Shown here one piece after another: positions 37,265-48,852 of a stretch of DNA of 64,000 bases. This DNA is from Heterobilharzia americana (Eukaryota; Platyhelminthes; Trematoda; Strigeidida; Schistosomatidae), in assembly GCA_944470555.2 (NCBI GenBank), contig OX104129.1:44735998-44799997 (forward strand), read 5' to 3'. Every line of letters starts with the position of its first letter. Within the stretch, counting starts at the first letter, position 1. The notes under the pieces are model-generated. The model saw only the letters and a list, made by a program, of their open reading frames with translations. It did not search any database and was not told the DNA's origin. A program made the position numbers and the translations under genes.

Positions 37265-39775
37265 TATACTTCAAGAAATAAAGGCGAAACAGTAGAATCG
37301 AGATGTGTTGCGGTCAACCATCCCCACAACCCTTGTACGTAGCTCTGTGACACGCAACATTCCAACGAGCGACAACAAACAGTAAATTTGAGGCTATAAC
37401 GTCCCATTCTACGAGAAATGACCAAGTTGAGAACATACCATAAGTACTTGGTGTTACAACTCAGAAGCACGTTGAACATTTATGTCAACCTCAAGGACTT
37501 AATGAAGGGAAATCGTGCGGTGATACACTTCTGACCACCATATTACGAAAATCTCCTGGAGATTGGTCAGCAAAAAAGCAGTCACGATAATAAGGCAAAC
37601 TTACGATAAGACTGATACCTGAGTGTGAAGTCGTACTGCTGACTGAACGCAGGTGTGAAAGCAGTAAGGTGTTTCCATGGATGAACAGCACCACCACCTA
37701 TCGGAAACGGAGTTAAAAATCTTGCACAATCCCCCTACCCCATGAAATACTAGTGCCAACGACACGGGTTCACAATGGAATTAGAAAGCAAAAGGCCAAA
37801 ATCTCAAACTTGAAAAAAGGCTATACGCGACCGGCTTCAAGCTCATATCCCTTAGGCTCTGTGGTCACGAACTAACCCTTCTTTTTTAGACACGTCAAGA
37901 AGAAACAGCCTGTCATGGGGAAGGCAGTCAGGAAGTGTTAACCGTCCCCATAACTTCTTCCAGACCACTGTCTACATTCCGAATTCTCAACTTCAAATAT
38001 TTCTTTACATCTCTTGGTTAATAAGCCTACACCTTTACTTTCTCTCAGCTCTGCAGATTTCGACAACGATCCCAGTTCACACAATAGCACTCCTAATCTC
38101 TTGAAACCATGCTTAAAATCGTATATTTGAGCTTTCAATGTCTGGGCCCTCCGACAAGCTTCACCAGCCAAAACTCTAGCGACTCGGGTCACGGGTGTAT
38201 GCTGTGTTTGTGAGACACGCATACAGAACCCAAGTGAGCTTATTTACTCAACCTCACTAGATCAATATGGTGAATTCGCAAAATCCACCCTTCGAGTTTC
38301 TGAAGATTCAATGATCAGTTCTCACGGTCTTGCAGGTGTAGGTATAGCATTGAACATTAAGGTAGAAAGTTTTCTGCTAGATTTTTAGGCAAGTTGACTG
38401 AAGTCCTAACTAGTGTGTGTGTGTGTATGTGTTAAGTATGACCCATCTGATTAGTCTCAATCACTAATCACTCTAGACTTCAAGAAAGGTAGGAATTTCA
38501 CCTGTTATAGTTAAAGAGGAATCAGCCTGACGAACGTAGCTTCTAAGACTGTAGATCCTATTATCACTAAACTTCTGAGTGGAGCTGGGGGACAGTAGAC
38601 GTGAAAAAACCAGCCTCGCTTCAGACCTGGACGACCAGATACCCAAACTCCACCAGGTTCTGGAATACATATACACTGACCGATGCCCGACTATATTTCT
38701 CGACATGAAGGCAGTATTCGACTACGTCGATCGATAGGTCTTACGGGAGTGTCTCACTGAAAGGGCTACAGAATAAGTACATCGCTTTGTTAAAGGCGCT
38801 TTACGCAAACATCTGTGTTATGTCACAGCTTACGGTGAGTTGTCTCATGAGCTGTGTACATGGAGTGGTGTCCATAACGATGCCCATTCCTGATCAATTT
38901 AGTCACATATGTCCTTATGGACGTCTCTCTCGTCACCTGACACCACAGGGATTGATCTGATCTCAGGAGAGTACTTAGTAGAGCTAAAATAGGTAGATGA
39001 CGTAGTTCTCTTAGGTGAAGGAGCAGTCTACTGAGCACCCTGAGTAGCAATTTAGGAATGTCTGGAATAAGTTTTTCGCCACCCAAATGCAAATTTTTGA
39101 CTCAGGACTGGTCTTCAGTGGAGCCATCGAGTGTATTGACCACTTCATCTGCCTGTGAAATCAGATACGCCCTGGTAGATCAGTAGCCAACGAAATTTCT
39201 GCATGGATGAAAAAGACTCCATTGGCATTCCTTAACTTACGCCGCCTGTACAGCCGCTGTGACATCCGATTATCTATTAAGGGTCGAGTGTACTGTGCTG
39301 CCGTTTGCTCTGTTCTACCGCACAGCTGTGGAAAATAACCATAAAAGGTAGATCATATGCGGTGGCTTCTGGTGTTTGACTACCATCGCCTTCGCAGTAT
39401 AAGCAGTGCGTCATGATGTCACCACGTAAGCAACGTACAAGCCATGTATAAAGTCTTAGAGAGAAAAGGAAAGTCAGGTAGTGAGGTTTTGAATCTTCAT
39501 TGACTTAGGTGGCAAAGACACATGTTACGCATGCCTAGTCACTGTCTACCTCGTCGCACAACGTTGACTGAAGTAGGAATACGCTGTAAAAGGGTTAGGA
39601 GTGACCAGACTAAAACAGAGCGCCACTGTATGAAGTCCTTGGTTTCTGGTTTGAGTCACGTTTAGAAACGCAGACTAGCCGGTTGGGATCCATGTGACAA
39701 CATAAACCAGTGTTTGGAGACTCTAGGTGATATTGCTCGACGTCAGTGGTGCAGATGTATCCACATATTTTTCTC
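37265..39775 (+). mobile_element. CR1-like non-LTR retrotransposon, internally deleted and frameshifted
   Basis: A less AT-rich 5' part (37.27-38.13 kb) is followed by the endonuclease N-terminus at about 38,130-38,370 (L-N-V-W-A-L-R-Q, C-E-T-R-I-Q-N-P-S, L-A-G-V-G-I-A-L-N). The rest of the endonuclease is missing. Reverse-transcriptase remains start near 38,475: K-K-G-R-N-F, then R-G-I-S-L-T-N-V-A-S-K-T, and A-Y-x-D-D-type palm remnants near 38,990. The C-terminus follows: N-L-R-R-L-Y-S-R-C-D-I-R-L-S-I-K-G-R-V-Y at about 39,235-39,290, and W-Q-R-H-M-L-R-M-P-S-H-C-L-P-R-R near 39,510-39,555. Many stops. The minus-strand open frames across it are shadows. Confidence 0.75.
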
Positions 39776-39880
39776 ATCTTAATCGTCATTTTTATCTACC
39801 TGGGCGCATTTGACTTCGCAGGAAGGTGAAGCGGTCAATGCACTCAACCGCTTCACTACCTACTGTCACACGGCATCACC

Positions 39881-40046
39881 AAAGACCAGTCCTGGAGCAA
39901 CAATTGGCATTTGGGTGGCGAAAAACTTATTCCAGACATTCCTAAATTGCTACTCAGGGTGCTCAGTAGACTGCTCCTTTACGTAAGAGAACTACATCAT
40001 CTGCGTATTTTAGACCTACTAAGGATGCTCCTGAGATTAGATCAGT
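39881..40046 (-). mobile_element. inverted fragment of the same retrotransposon's RT palm
   Basis: Reverse complement of 38,954-39,115, with moderate divergence. On the minus strand it reads A-D-D-V-V-L-L near its start and L-G-M-S-G-I-S-F-S-P-P-K-C later, the segment around the RT catalytic Y/F-A-D-D motif. It faces the main copy about 770 bp away, giving a hairpin-forming arrangement. Confidence 0.75.
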
Positions 40047-40079
40047 CGTGATATACAAGCTCGACCATCAAGTCAAGGA

Positions 40080-42155
40080 AGGGGATTTTGGTCGTCTCGT
40101 TTAACCTGCAAAGGATTCCTGAAGAAGCTTTTCGGGAGGAATGGCTGAAGACTTATGGTGATATAGGGTAGAATCGACCACAGTGAAGTTGATTTGTTCA
40201 TCACAATGTAAATTTTGAATATATTATTTATGTCAACCTACTTCTCCTTTGGTTTACACTTTTCTTCACCTGGATACTAGTCTTTCTCTGCCGATGACCT
40301 CTTTGTACACTAGTTTACAACCTCCGACGTTCTTATCAGTTTTGATTCCGACCTGGATCTCTTAGATCACAGATGCTAATATTCCGGGAATTACATTTAG
40401 TACATTAACTCATCGATGGCTATGGTGTACTAGTCAACAGATGTTAACAACTATCGCTGGAAATTAGTAGAAAGAGATAATGTTTACATCAAAATATGTT
40501 ACACACGCTGATTACTGTCTTTCTTGTTTACCAAAATTTAACCTTGGTGCTATTGCAACAAACACTGTTACGCATTAAAGCTAGGTTCGACTTTGATCTT
40601 GAATGACCCACAATCTGCACCAGTGCCTTTTACTTGCTGCAGCCAGGTTAGGATGAAAAAAAACCAGTAAACCAATACGTGATGCCCTTTCTTGAAGTTT
40701 CGGACAGCTAATCAGGTCGACATCACACGACAACCGAAGTCAACAGCTGGCGACTCTCGGTAATATCCTTCTGCATCGACTCCACTAGATCTAATACATC
40801 CACACCCAATATTTATGTTAGTAACTTCTCCGGTTCTGTTGTTTCCTTGAATTCGTCTTCTTATTAGTTGTTTGGTTTCCTACAACACTTAGCCACAATG
40901 CAATCATTTATCCTTGGCCTTTTTGCTTCGTATCTTGATGTAGAGTAAGGTGACTCGAACTACTATGCAACGATGCCCGGCCACACACTGATATTGACTA
41001 ACTGATTGTAACAATCAAACCAGTAACACGTGTTCAATCCAAAATATCGTGATTTCGAGATGTTGCTTAAGATGACCTACCTATTAATCTTTTAGTCAAG
41101 ACAATTATATTGAAACTGTAACTAACAAAACAAAATCTGCATGCTTCTGCTGTTTGCGCTCGTAAACTTGTAAAGCAGACTTGATCACCGAGACTTGAGC
41201 CACTACAGAGCAACTCTTGTATGCTTACTGGTAGGGAACAATGGAGAGGAAATTAAAGGCCGATATACACCTGTGAAACGTAAACACAATACCACTTCGT
41301 CCTGATGACCCACTAGACACGATTCAAAAAATATGATATATTTTAGATACTTACACTAGATCCGTACCACTGCTAAAATAAACACACTAGAAATCCCTGT
41401 AGTCAGTTGCATACTTTCTGTTTGGTGGCCCAGCAAATAGAATAAAGCTGTATTACGCTGCAGTTCAGATCGCAGACAGAATAAGGAGAACGATGGGCAT
41501 GAAATCATATTTCTGCATGCAAAACGAACAATAAGGCGAAGCCATTTTAAGCTATTCGTAGTTGTGTACCAACTCTGCAGTCAACAAGTTCAGACTGCAT
41601 TCGTCACAAGAAATTTTGAATATAAGTGTAAACTAGGAGCCATTCATTTGGTGAGACTTGTTACAAACTGGTTTTAAAAACTTCCGCTGGTGGAAAAGAC
41701 GTTGGACCCATGAAGTCGGCTGTCAGCAACAATGAGCGACAGCTCATGAAGTTTGAATCCAAACCGACTTTGCACAATTATATCATAATCAAGAGTCCAT
41801 GTGTCAGCTGTAAGTAGTGATACACAACTACATTGACGAAATTTAGTGGCAATGGATGAGTTAAGATCAACAGAGAATTCAGTAGCTAAAAAGAACGCCG
41901 TTACAGGTTATTGAGGCATCCAACATACTGGCGATTCAACCAACACTCAGAAGCAATGTTACCAAACAAGTAACATCTTTAAGAAGTCAACATGGACAAC
42001 GAAAATTAAACCATGATCAAAAGTGCAGCATGAAATTACAGTGGGCCAATTACTTTTTTTCTAAAATATTAAAATGACTACAGAATTTTCAAAAAGAACA
42101 TCAACCCAAAGTAGGACAAATATTTCTGAATCAGACTCAACAATACTTCGAAAAT
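40080..42155. other. unassigned DNA between retrotransposon relics and the mini-intron gene
   Basis: Intermediate base composition and no long frames. A tRNA-like SINE stretch lies at about 41,690-41,775 (box B-like aagtttgaatccaaacc). The part just left of 42,156 is the 3' flank of the minus-strand gene. Confidence 0.4.
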
Positions 42156-42638
42156 CTAACCAATATGGGTGAATATAGCATTGATCTCATCATCTGGTAT
42201 TTCTATGTCTGATACGTCACACTCATGAGTATCACCTGCAAGTATCAAATGTGTAAAATGAATGCTTACTTTCGATGAGATATTCCGTACTAACCGAAGA
42301 GTTTTTACATGACAGAAAAATCACCCCATCAAGCAGCGAATTTAAGTTGACCAGCCGCTCATGTATATAATTATATTCATCTGAAATAAAACAAATCATT
42401 TGTAAATAGCACCTGTGTCCCCAGGAGGAATATAATTCTCGCGTTCATCTCCAAAAGCTTCTTCAGGAACAAGCACCTTCGGACCTTGCTTTAGTTCTTG
42501 TTGTACAGGAGCATTTTGTTGGATGTTAATGTCTCGCAATCCAAATTTTCGAGTACTTTTATTGACCTGAGAATTTTCAGTCTTTAGACTATTGCCAACA
42601 ACAAGAGGATTCTCAGTGAGACGACCAATCTCAAACAT
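42156..42638 (-). CDS. unidentified 138-aa protein, three exons with 32- and 34-nt introns
   Basis: Exons on the minus strand are 42,638-42,413, 42,380-42,270 and 42,235-42,156 (stop TAG). Donors are ACAG|GTGCTA and GAAA|GTAAGC. Acceptors are gttttatttcag and gatacttgcag. Phase 1 is kept at both junctions, and every other reading of these segments meets stops. The start ATG (M-F-E-I-G-R-L-T-E-N-P) is the first ATG in the frame. The protein has a basic patch K-S-T-R-K-F-G-L-R-D-I-N (residues about 27-38), a middle part E-E-A-F-G-D-E-R-E-N and an acidic C-terminus (S-D-I-E-I-P-D-D-E-I). The basic patch faintly recalls the destruction-box region of securin or cyclin B, but the RxxL register is off by one, so this is only a hint. 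Introns this short are characteristic of schistosome genes. Confidence 0.7.
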
Positions 42639-42969
42639 TATCGAAATTTTCAAAAACTCACAGCGACCTCCAGCAATGTGTTTTCAGGTTAGTGAAAGTC
42701 CAATCCCCAATTGTAAGAATCAGAATTAGATCCTGTTTTGGTTTAGAAGTACAAGGTTACATAGTTTGCAGCATGCCCTTAACAAAATTCCTCCCCAATC
42801 TTCTACCTCCTGTTGAACGAGTTTCAGACATTTAACATCAATCCAATATCTTTTTCGAGCTAGTGTAAACCAGTCGATTTCATTTCGCTCTCTTCTAGGT
42901 CTTGTGGAACGGTTACAGATCCATGGTTTTAAGATAACCGTAGTCTGGTAGACTAGTATTTATACAGGG

Positions 42970-43052
42970 TAATGACTAAAGGTGAAATAAAAATTTTGAT
43001 CGCGTCCGGATTCAAACCAACGGCCACCAAGTTTCCGGTTCAGTAATGCCAG
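42970..43052 (-). repeat. tRNA-derived SINE fragment
   Basis: On the minus strand gttggtttgaatccggacgc is box B-like and is followed by a tail gatcaaaatttttatttcac, similar in arrangement to the copies at 6.4 and 14.0 kb. Confidence 0.5.
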
Positions 43053-43064
43053 TAGAGGAAGCTT

Positions 43065-43475
43065 TTAATTTTGGGCTCTCGCTTCTGGGTCTTGGGGCTT
43101 GGTTCTTTTCGGTTGGTTTAACTCCTTCGGGGATTGCAGAAGTCTTTGCGTTTTTTTCTGTTTATAGCTTTGGAGGTAGTCATTGTCTACTTGAAGGAAT
43201 TTTCCTTCTGAATCACAGCTTGGTTTGTTTCCAGTGGGCACAGCGGAGCTGCTGACAAGATTAATTAACTTTTTGTAACTCCAGTTTTCGTAAGCACCTG
43301 CAAGTAAGTATTTAGCGTCACCTGAAAAGTGACAGAAGTGGGGTGAGTGGGGAATGAGAAAAAGAGTAAAAGGTACACATGGGAAGGTAAATGTTATTGG
43401 TAACAATATGGAGAAGGGCTGCGTCTTACTGCGGATAGTAGTGTTGAGGAGTACAAGGATGGAAGGGCAAAGCAT
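43065..43475 (-). CDS. unidentified protein, two exons (terminal part or short gene)
   Basis: Exon 43,475-43,430 (M-L-C-P-S-I-L-V-L-L-N) ends at donor A|GTAAGA. Exon 43,321-43,065 begins after a very strong acceptor (ccacttctgtcacttttcag) and ends in TAA. The phases agree (1-1). The joined product is about 100 aa: A-K-Y-L-L-A-G-A-Y-E-N-W, then L-V-S-S-S-A-V-P-T-G-N, then a basic, Gln/Pro-rich end (K-Q-K-K-T-Q-R-L-L, P-K-R-T-K-P-Q-D-P-E-A). The S-D-A-K-Y-L-L-A-G motif resembles one strand of a WD40 blade, but nothing else supports that. A stop four codons before the ATG means the first exon could also start at an acceptor (ttggtggtag). Confidence 0.45.
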   Translation of the reverse strand: MLCPSILVLLNTTIRSKTQPFSILLPITFTFPCVPFTLFLIPHSPHFCHFSGDAKYLLAGAYENWSYKKLINLVSSSAVPTGNKPSCDSEGKFLQVDNDYLQSYKQKKTQRLLQSPKELNQPKRTKPQDPEARAQN

Positions 43476-43479
43476 CAGT

Positions 43480-45460
43480 TGCTACCACCAAGTGTTGGTG
43501 CCAAGCCATTTGCGCTCAGTATTCTTTTGAAGGAGTCGACTGATGTGACTACTTCCTTTGGTACAGCATTTCATAGGGCACATACTATGTATGAGAAGTT
43601 TCATCTCACTCCCGTCTTTACCTTGTGGTGGGGCATGCAAGTTCGGTTTCCACAGGAGTGTCGGTTTTTGACCGATAACGTTAACCAATTTGTATACTCC
43701 ACTTGGTGAATGATCTTGCAGGCTGTTATCAGGACACCTCATTTCCTTTGGTAGCTTACATTTAAGTGAAACAGTGGGGGGATTCATCCCCTCAGTTCAA
43801 CCCTCATAAAGTACATCGTGAATGTGGCTGCTGCCAGAACTGTTTCTAATAACTGTGGGTCACTTTTCATACAGTGGTTTGGTGCGCACACATTGTTTTG
43901 CCATACAGGCCCAACTAATTTCATGCACGGAATGATACCCACACTTATTTTGCCACCGTGAAAAAATCCGCTTTTCTCGAAGCTTAGAGATGTGTTTGTA
44001 CGACATCCTTATTTGGCCATCGATTTCAGGTCATCACAACTCCTGGGTAGTAGTGGATTAGTACTGAATGTTGTTGAATACTACCAGTGTGATCACTTGT
44101 GTGAAAAACAGGCCTGACCACGCTCTTAGATGTGACAGAAATTGTCGGCCAATTCTCGGACAAGCTTAGGAAGCTGCTGAGATCACTTTCCACTGCGCCT
44201 ACCTCGTCATACTGGTTAACTCTCTCCAAATCTTCACATCATTGACAAGGTGTGATCAAGGGAGACTGAGCTGTTAGCGTACAGAGCAAAATGCAGTGGG
44301 CAGTGATGTGCTCAAATGACGTAGTTATGAAGTCAAAAGTGAACGGTTTTTATTTGCAGGCACAAGAACTTATAAAGCAGTATTGAATTCTGAGCTTACG
44401 CGTGCCGATCGGGTTTTAATAGGCATTGGCTTTCGTTTAAAATTTCACTTGTTTTTGGGAAGAAAGAACAAATATGAAAAATGCGACGATCCTTTTGTCG
44501 CTTGGTGAGGAAAACGGTGTATGACGGAATGAAGTAAATACAGATAGACGCATTCTCTACGGACCAACAGCATCCAAATCCATAACTGATCTACGCCCCA
44601 CAAAAGCCTTTAATTAACTTACATCCGTAGGGCGATTTTCAGCAGCTTGTGACGCACGGCCATCAGCTGCTATTACTAGCCATCAGCATAATCCCTTGGA
44701 ATAAACTCGGAATGCAACAGTGGAAGGGAAGATCAAGCTAGCTGCCTAAAACTGATATACTCCCCCACGGCCCATTTCAATGAGCCCTTATTCACAATAC
44801 ATACGTAGTGAGAGACATTTCACAAAGAGGGGACTGAAAAACGATGGCAAGCCCATCGATGGGGGTGAATAATTGCACCACTTAACCCTGACATCAAACA
44901 TCAAATTTACAAAGAGGACGACAAATTTATTGACAAGACATCCACGCTTTACCAACATTCTGCTCAGCAGGTGATGCGGGAGCGAACGAAGAAGAACACT
45001 CAAAGTTTATTCAAATGTCAGCTACAGTTGTTCTGAACAGTATAATTACAAAAGGAAAGTGGAAAAACGTGTTGACCAAAATGCAATTTTCTTTCGACAT
45101 TTTAATTGGATATTGTCTGGACGTAGTATCTTTTGTTCACTGTATGAAAATCTCCGAGAATCTGTCGTTGCGTGGGTTCTTACGACTCAAAGAATGTCGG
45201 ACGGCTAAAGTATTTTACTTCGGTTCTTATTCGCCCATTTTGACACCTTTCACTTACGCTTCAGTAGACTTGCTCTCAACTTTTCGTCAAATTCAGATGT
45301 CACAAAGCGAATATGAGGAGATTTTATAAAGCGTCACCCAGAGGCGCTCCGAACACTTGAACGACCTGAAACAATACATTTTTCAGACTGAATGTAAGTA
45401 GGCAACGAAAAACTATGGATGTGACATAAATGGCTACATCCAACATTATGTCAAGTAGTA
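43480..45460. other. unassigned, less AT-rich DNA
   Basis: Open frames on both strands (43,479-43,709 plus; 43,482-43,787 and 44,026-44,229 minus; 45,015-45,329 plus) overlap and none is clearly coding. The composition resembles the surrounding retrotransposon debris, and the stretch may be an unrecognised old element. On the minus strand near 45,370 a gtattgtttcag acceptor precedes a short open run (V-V-Q-V-F-G-A-P-L-G-D-A-L, stop) that could be a terminal exon. Confidence 0.35.
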
Positions 45461-45464
45461 ATAA

Positions 45465-45600
45465 TAATAATAATATATTTCATGCAACAAAGGTTACATG
45501 AATACAAACCAGTTTACAGGTTTGATCACTTTGGTAATGAGAGATGACTATTATGTACAATGTTATGCTATACATTAGATGCTGTGATTTATGGCATATA
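45465..45600 (-). repeat. 3'-end module of a non-LTR element with (ATT)n tail
   Basis: On the minus strand the segment ends in a (att)n run at 45,482-45,465, preceded by tcatgtaacctttgttgcat and caaacctgtaaactgg. The second phrase recurs in the modules at 49.5, 50.5 and 61.5 kb, in the same orientation and the same order relative to an A/T-rich microsatellite end. Confidence 0.5.
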
Positions 45601-45638
45601 GGAGGCATGTTGAAGCAGGCTCAGTTCGAATTTGAAGA

Positions 45639-46025
45639 TTATCCGGTCATCGTTTGAATCATCCAATATTCTTGAAGGTGAGGCCGCATCACAGTCATGA
45701 CCTTGGGGTGTGCGCGTTCGTCATCAGGTTTCGGTGCCAATATTTCCCGCTGACGAATGCGATTTGTAGGATTCCATTTGAATGCAGGACTGGTTAAGTA
45801 AATCTGAAAAGTGAATAACAAAAGCGAGCAGCAGGCGAAATTTGTAACAGGAGCACAAAAATACGCAGGAGTAGATCGACCATGATACATCTGGGTGAGT
45901 TTGTACTGACTATTAAACTTACTTGAGGAAGTGTCCAGAACCAACTGTTTAGAGGTAAGCTTAGGTGGAAGAAGATGAAGGTGCGCACGACAGTAATGAA
46001 AGTCAGCCTGAAGCTGAAGATATCA
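45639..46025 (-). CDS. last two exons of an unidentified, possibly membrane, protein
   Basis: Exon 46,025-45,923 lies behind a strong acceptor (taatctttctatttcgtag) and before a perfect donor (CAA|GTAAGT). Exon 45,803-45,639 follows the acceptor gttattcacttttcag. The junction is phase 0. The first exon encodes a hydrophobic run (F-R-L-T-F-I-T-V-V-R-T-F-I-F-F) and N-S-W-F-W-T-L-P-Q. The second encodes I-Y-L-T-S-P-A-F-K-W-N-P, then a basic, proline-rich tail ending W-M-I-Q-T-M-T-G and a TAA. I do not recognise the protein. Upstream exons should lie to the right, beyond the retrotransposon relic at 46.6-47.0 kb. Confidence 0.5.
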
Positions 46026-46587
46026 CTACGAAATAGAAAGATTAGAGGATATTTGACCAGGTATTAACTTGTTATATACCTATGTACAAGCGTATGATGA
46101 AGTTATAAACATTTAGGTGAAATTCGTGGTTTTTTTTGTTCTTAGGACCACCACCCTTTATCTGGTCACGAGGGGATGATCATGGTGTTGCCTGTTGAGC
46201 ATTACCATATCGGGTCTACCGAAACTATGTTGGTGCAGAGTACTTAGATGTAAGTACTGATGACAAAGGGCAAATAATAAAGAGTTGCATGCTATGAAAA
46301 TGCACCGACAGACAGTTCTTTTATCTTTTCGGAGTAGAGAGATTACTTTAAGGGGCGATTTTTAGGAAATAGGTGTTAAGTCGTGAGATCGGTTAGGTTG
46401 TGAAGAAAAGTAGGTTACATTTGAGTATCTAATAAGTTCACTGTAGCATATCGTGTCGCACTCCGCTTCCTGTTCACTCTTGGTCATTTTTTTTCTAAGA
46501 AATTAGATCTTAACTAAACTATTGCGTTTAGTTTTCGGCATTGTATACTTATGTCATTGCTGTTAGTCTCCCTTGAGTCTAGGTACC

Positions 46588-47040
46588 TTAGTGCATGGCA
46601 TTACCGTTTGTGGTTTGGCCGTCAACGAATTGATGAGATTCGTTAGATAGGAGGAATTTACTAAGTAGTCGTTGAAACTGGCCGAGCGAACGGCATGCTC
46701 GTATAGGAGCGGGAAGTTTGTTCCACAGCATACTGTATTGCGTTATGAAAAACCTACATCGAAGTTTTGAGCGATACTTATTTATTGGGATGATGTTCTC
46801 GCTATTACGCAGATTATATGCCTGTGTTGTTTTAAAAGTGACAGCACATTTCGTTTTAGGGTTTGTAAATAAAAGACGAAAAAGAAGTGTTAAGTTGAGC
46901 TTCAGGCGTCTCAGCCAGAGTGATTCTAGTCCTAGTTTTTTGCATCTTGCTTCGTAAGGAAGTCCTTCGTTATGTATTAGTAGGCGCCGAGTAAAGTTCC
47001 GTTGAATGTTCTCTACTCGAATTCTGTCCGACACATTCAT
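46588..47040 (-). mobile_element. non-LTR retrotransposon, C-terminal RT end
   Basis: A 150-codon open frame carries R-V-E-N-I-Q-R-N-F-T-R-R, then L-G-L-E-S-L-W-L-R-R-L-K-L-N-L and W-N-K-L-P-A-P-I-R. That is the typical end of a CR1/Jockey-like ORF2 (thumb and C-terminal segment). It is 5' truncated, as expected of incomplete reverse transcription, and still intact as a reading frame, so it may be younger than its neighbours. It lies upstream (in the minus-strand sense) of the exon pair at 45.6-46.0 kb. Confidence 0.8.
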
Positions 47041-47119
47041 GCTACCATAGATAACGGTGCAGTGCTTTAAGCTCGAATGATATGAATGACTCAGTGAAGT
47101 TACCGATTCATCCTTAAAA

Positions 47120-48430
47120 CCGATCTACCGACGGAAGAAACAAAACATTCATGGATGCGCCAAAAAGACTGAAAAGTGGTCATTTAGTTGACGAAGATTT
47201 TTATAAGAGCATTGAACAAACAGGTTCTCCAATACCACATCTTTGCCGTCTGCCAAAAATGTACATTTCTGATCCTTGACTTTGCACTATCCCAGGCACC
47301 TGCGCTTCTCCTTAACACCCAATAGCAAAATGTAGGCCAATATTCCGGAACATATGGTGAAACAATTTCCTATTTACTCACTTCCAGATACTTTTGGAAT
47401 CATAGACTGTATAAGGAATACCAATGCTTCATACAAATGTGTGATATCACTCGAAGTCGAATCATTCGGTAATGGTTCTCCGCCCGTGGAAGCTGCTTGT
47501 TCTAAAGTTAATCATTTATCTGACAACAGCTTGAAAGTTGGAATACTATCCATTCATCCGGACGAGTTGCCTTCAGGATTCAGTCTTAATGTGTACTTCA
47601 ACTTCAACGAACCAATATACAATGAGAAAGACGGAATTGCTATGGGAACCCTCTTCAGGTAATTTAATGGCATATTTCCTCCTGGAAAGTCTGAAAAACC
47701 GATTGTTTTCCATCGAAAATCAAATGTATTACCTGGTTACAATGTACATCGATGAAATTTTTATTAATTGCGATTGTGTTTGATTTTCTTGGGGCTTGAA
47801 GTTGGCGTACTTATAAACCACCACCTAGTGATGAAATTCACTATCAAAGTGGACAAGGGATCAAAATCTTCCTTTATTAAAATAGAACTCGCGAGAGAGA
47901 CAGATTGAACTCCATGGAGGCTGGTTAACGAAAATACTACCTAGAATGGACACTTTGCTCGCTTTTACAGCTGGGTGCCCATTGATCGGAAGAGCGTTTT
48001 AGTTATATCCCTTGCTACTCGCATTTGGAGCGTTTGCCGCCCACACGTTATCGATGAAGATATAAACATTCCCAGACAGTATTCGATGAAAAACGAATAT
48101 CCATCATGGCACAAAGGTGAAAGCATCTAACTGGATCCGCCAGAACGTGATTGGTTTCCCACGTTGAGGCAGATACTGCATATGAATCTTGGCTTTGAGG
48201 CCGACGTGCTTGGAGACACCATGAAGGGAAGCTCCTCCGTAGCAACCCTCAGATCAGTGTTAGTTAGTCTTCCTTTGCCCAGCGAAGGCCTGCAAGACAA
48301 GGCACCACGTTTGGCTACTTACGCACAAGTATATCAGTCTGCCTCACACATCAACCCGATTCTCACCCTGATAATGAAGCCTCCATTACCATTTCGTCAT
48401 GCTGTTGTAATCGCCAGTCGAAATTAATCA
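47120..48430 (+). mobile_element. Penelope-like element, decayed
   Basis: The RT finger piece near 47,200-47,290 reads D-F-Y-K-S-I-E-Q-T-G-S-P-I-P-H, then L-P-K-M-Y. The next block (47,354-47,662) has S-L-P-D-T-F-G-I-I-D and N-E-P-I-Y-N-E-K-D-G-I-A-M-G-T, the Penelope version of the RT motif. M-Y-I-D-E-I-F, the position of the catalytic Y-x-D-D, follows near 47,740 with the second Asp changed to Glu. The linker after it includes I-L-H-M-N-L-G-F-E-A-D-V-L near 48,170-48,210. A clear GIY-YIG end is missing. It is opposite in orientation to the copy at 15.6 kb. Confidence 0.75.
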
Positions 48431-48852
48431 CCTTTACATGATTTGAATGATATCTTGGGTCGTACCCACTAATCTTAGCTGCCCTGGATTTTCATATCAT
48501 GACAACTTAACTGTGGTTGTTACCATATCCTTTGATTAATTTTTTAGGATTCACGGACATTCTGGTTATTTTAGAACAAAACTCATACTTCCACTAATAT
48601 ACACATATATATGCTTGTATCTAATAATAATGATCTATTACTGAATTTACATGTGCATATCATTTCTACAGATACAGATATATATATATACTCGTTGTCT
48701 TACCTAATAAACAGATTTCACACGTGAAAGAAATCGTGTGTTATCACCAAAAATTTGCGCGTGAAAGTGGTGCCCTTACTGTTCCATTTTTTCTGTATTG
48801 GGGTGCGTCATTATTCCTCTGTTTTCTCAATCTCGATCTTGCCCAAACTTAC

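Noticed and set aside
38823..39092. 89-aa minus-strand frame, Leu/Arg-rich
   Set aside because: Antisense of the CR1-like RT palm region, which reads correctly on the plus strand.
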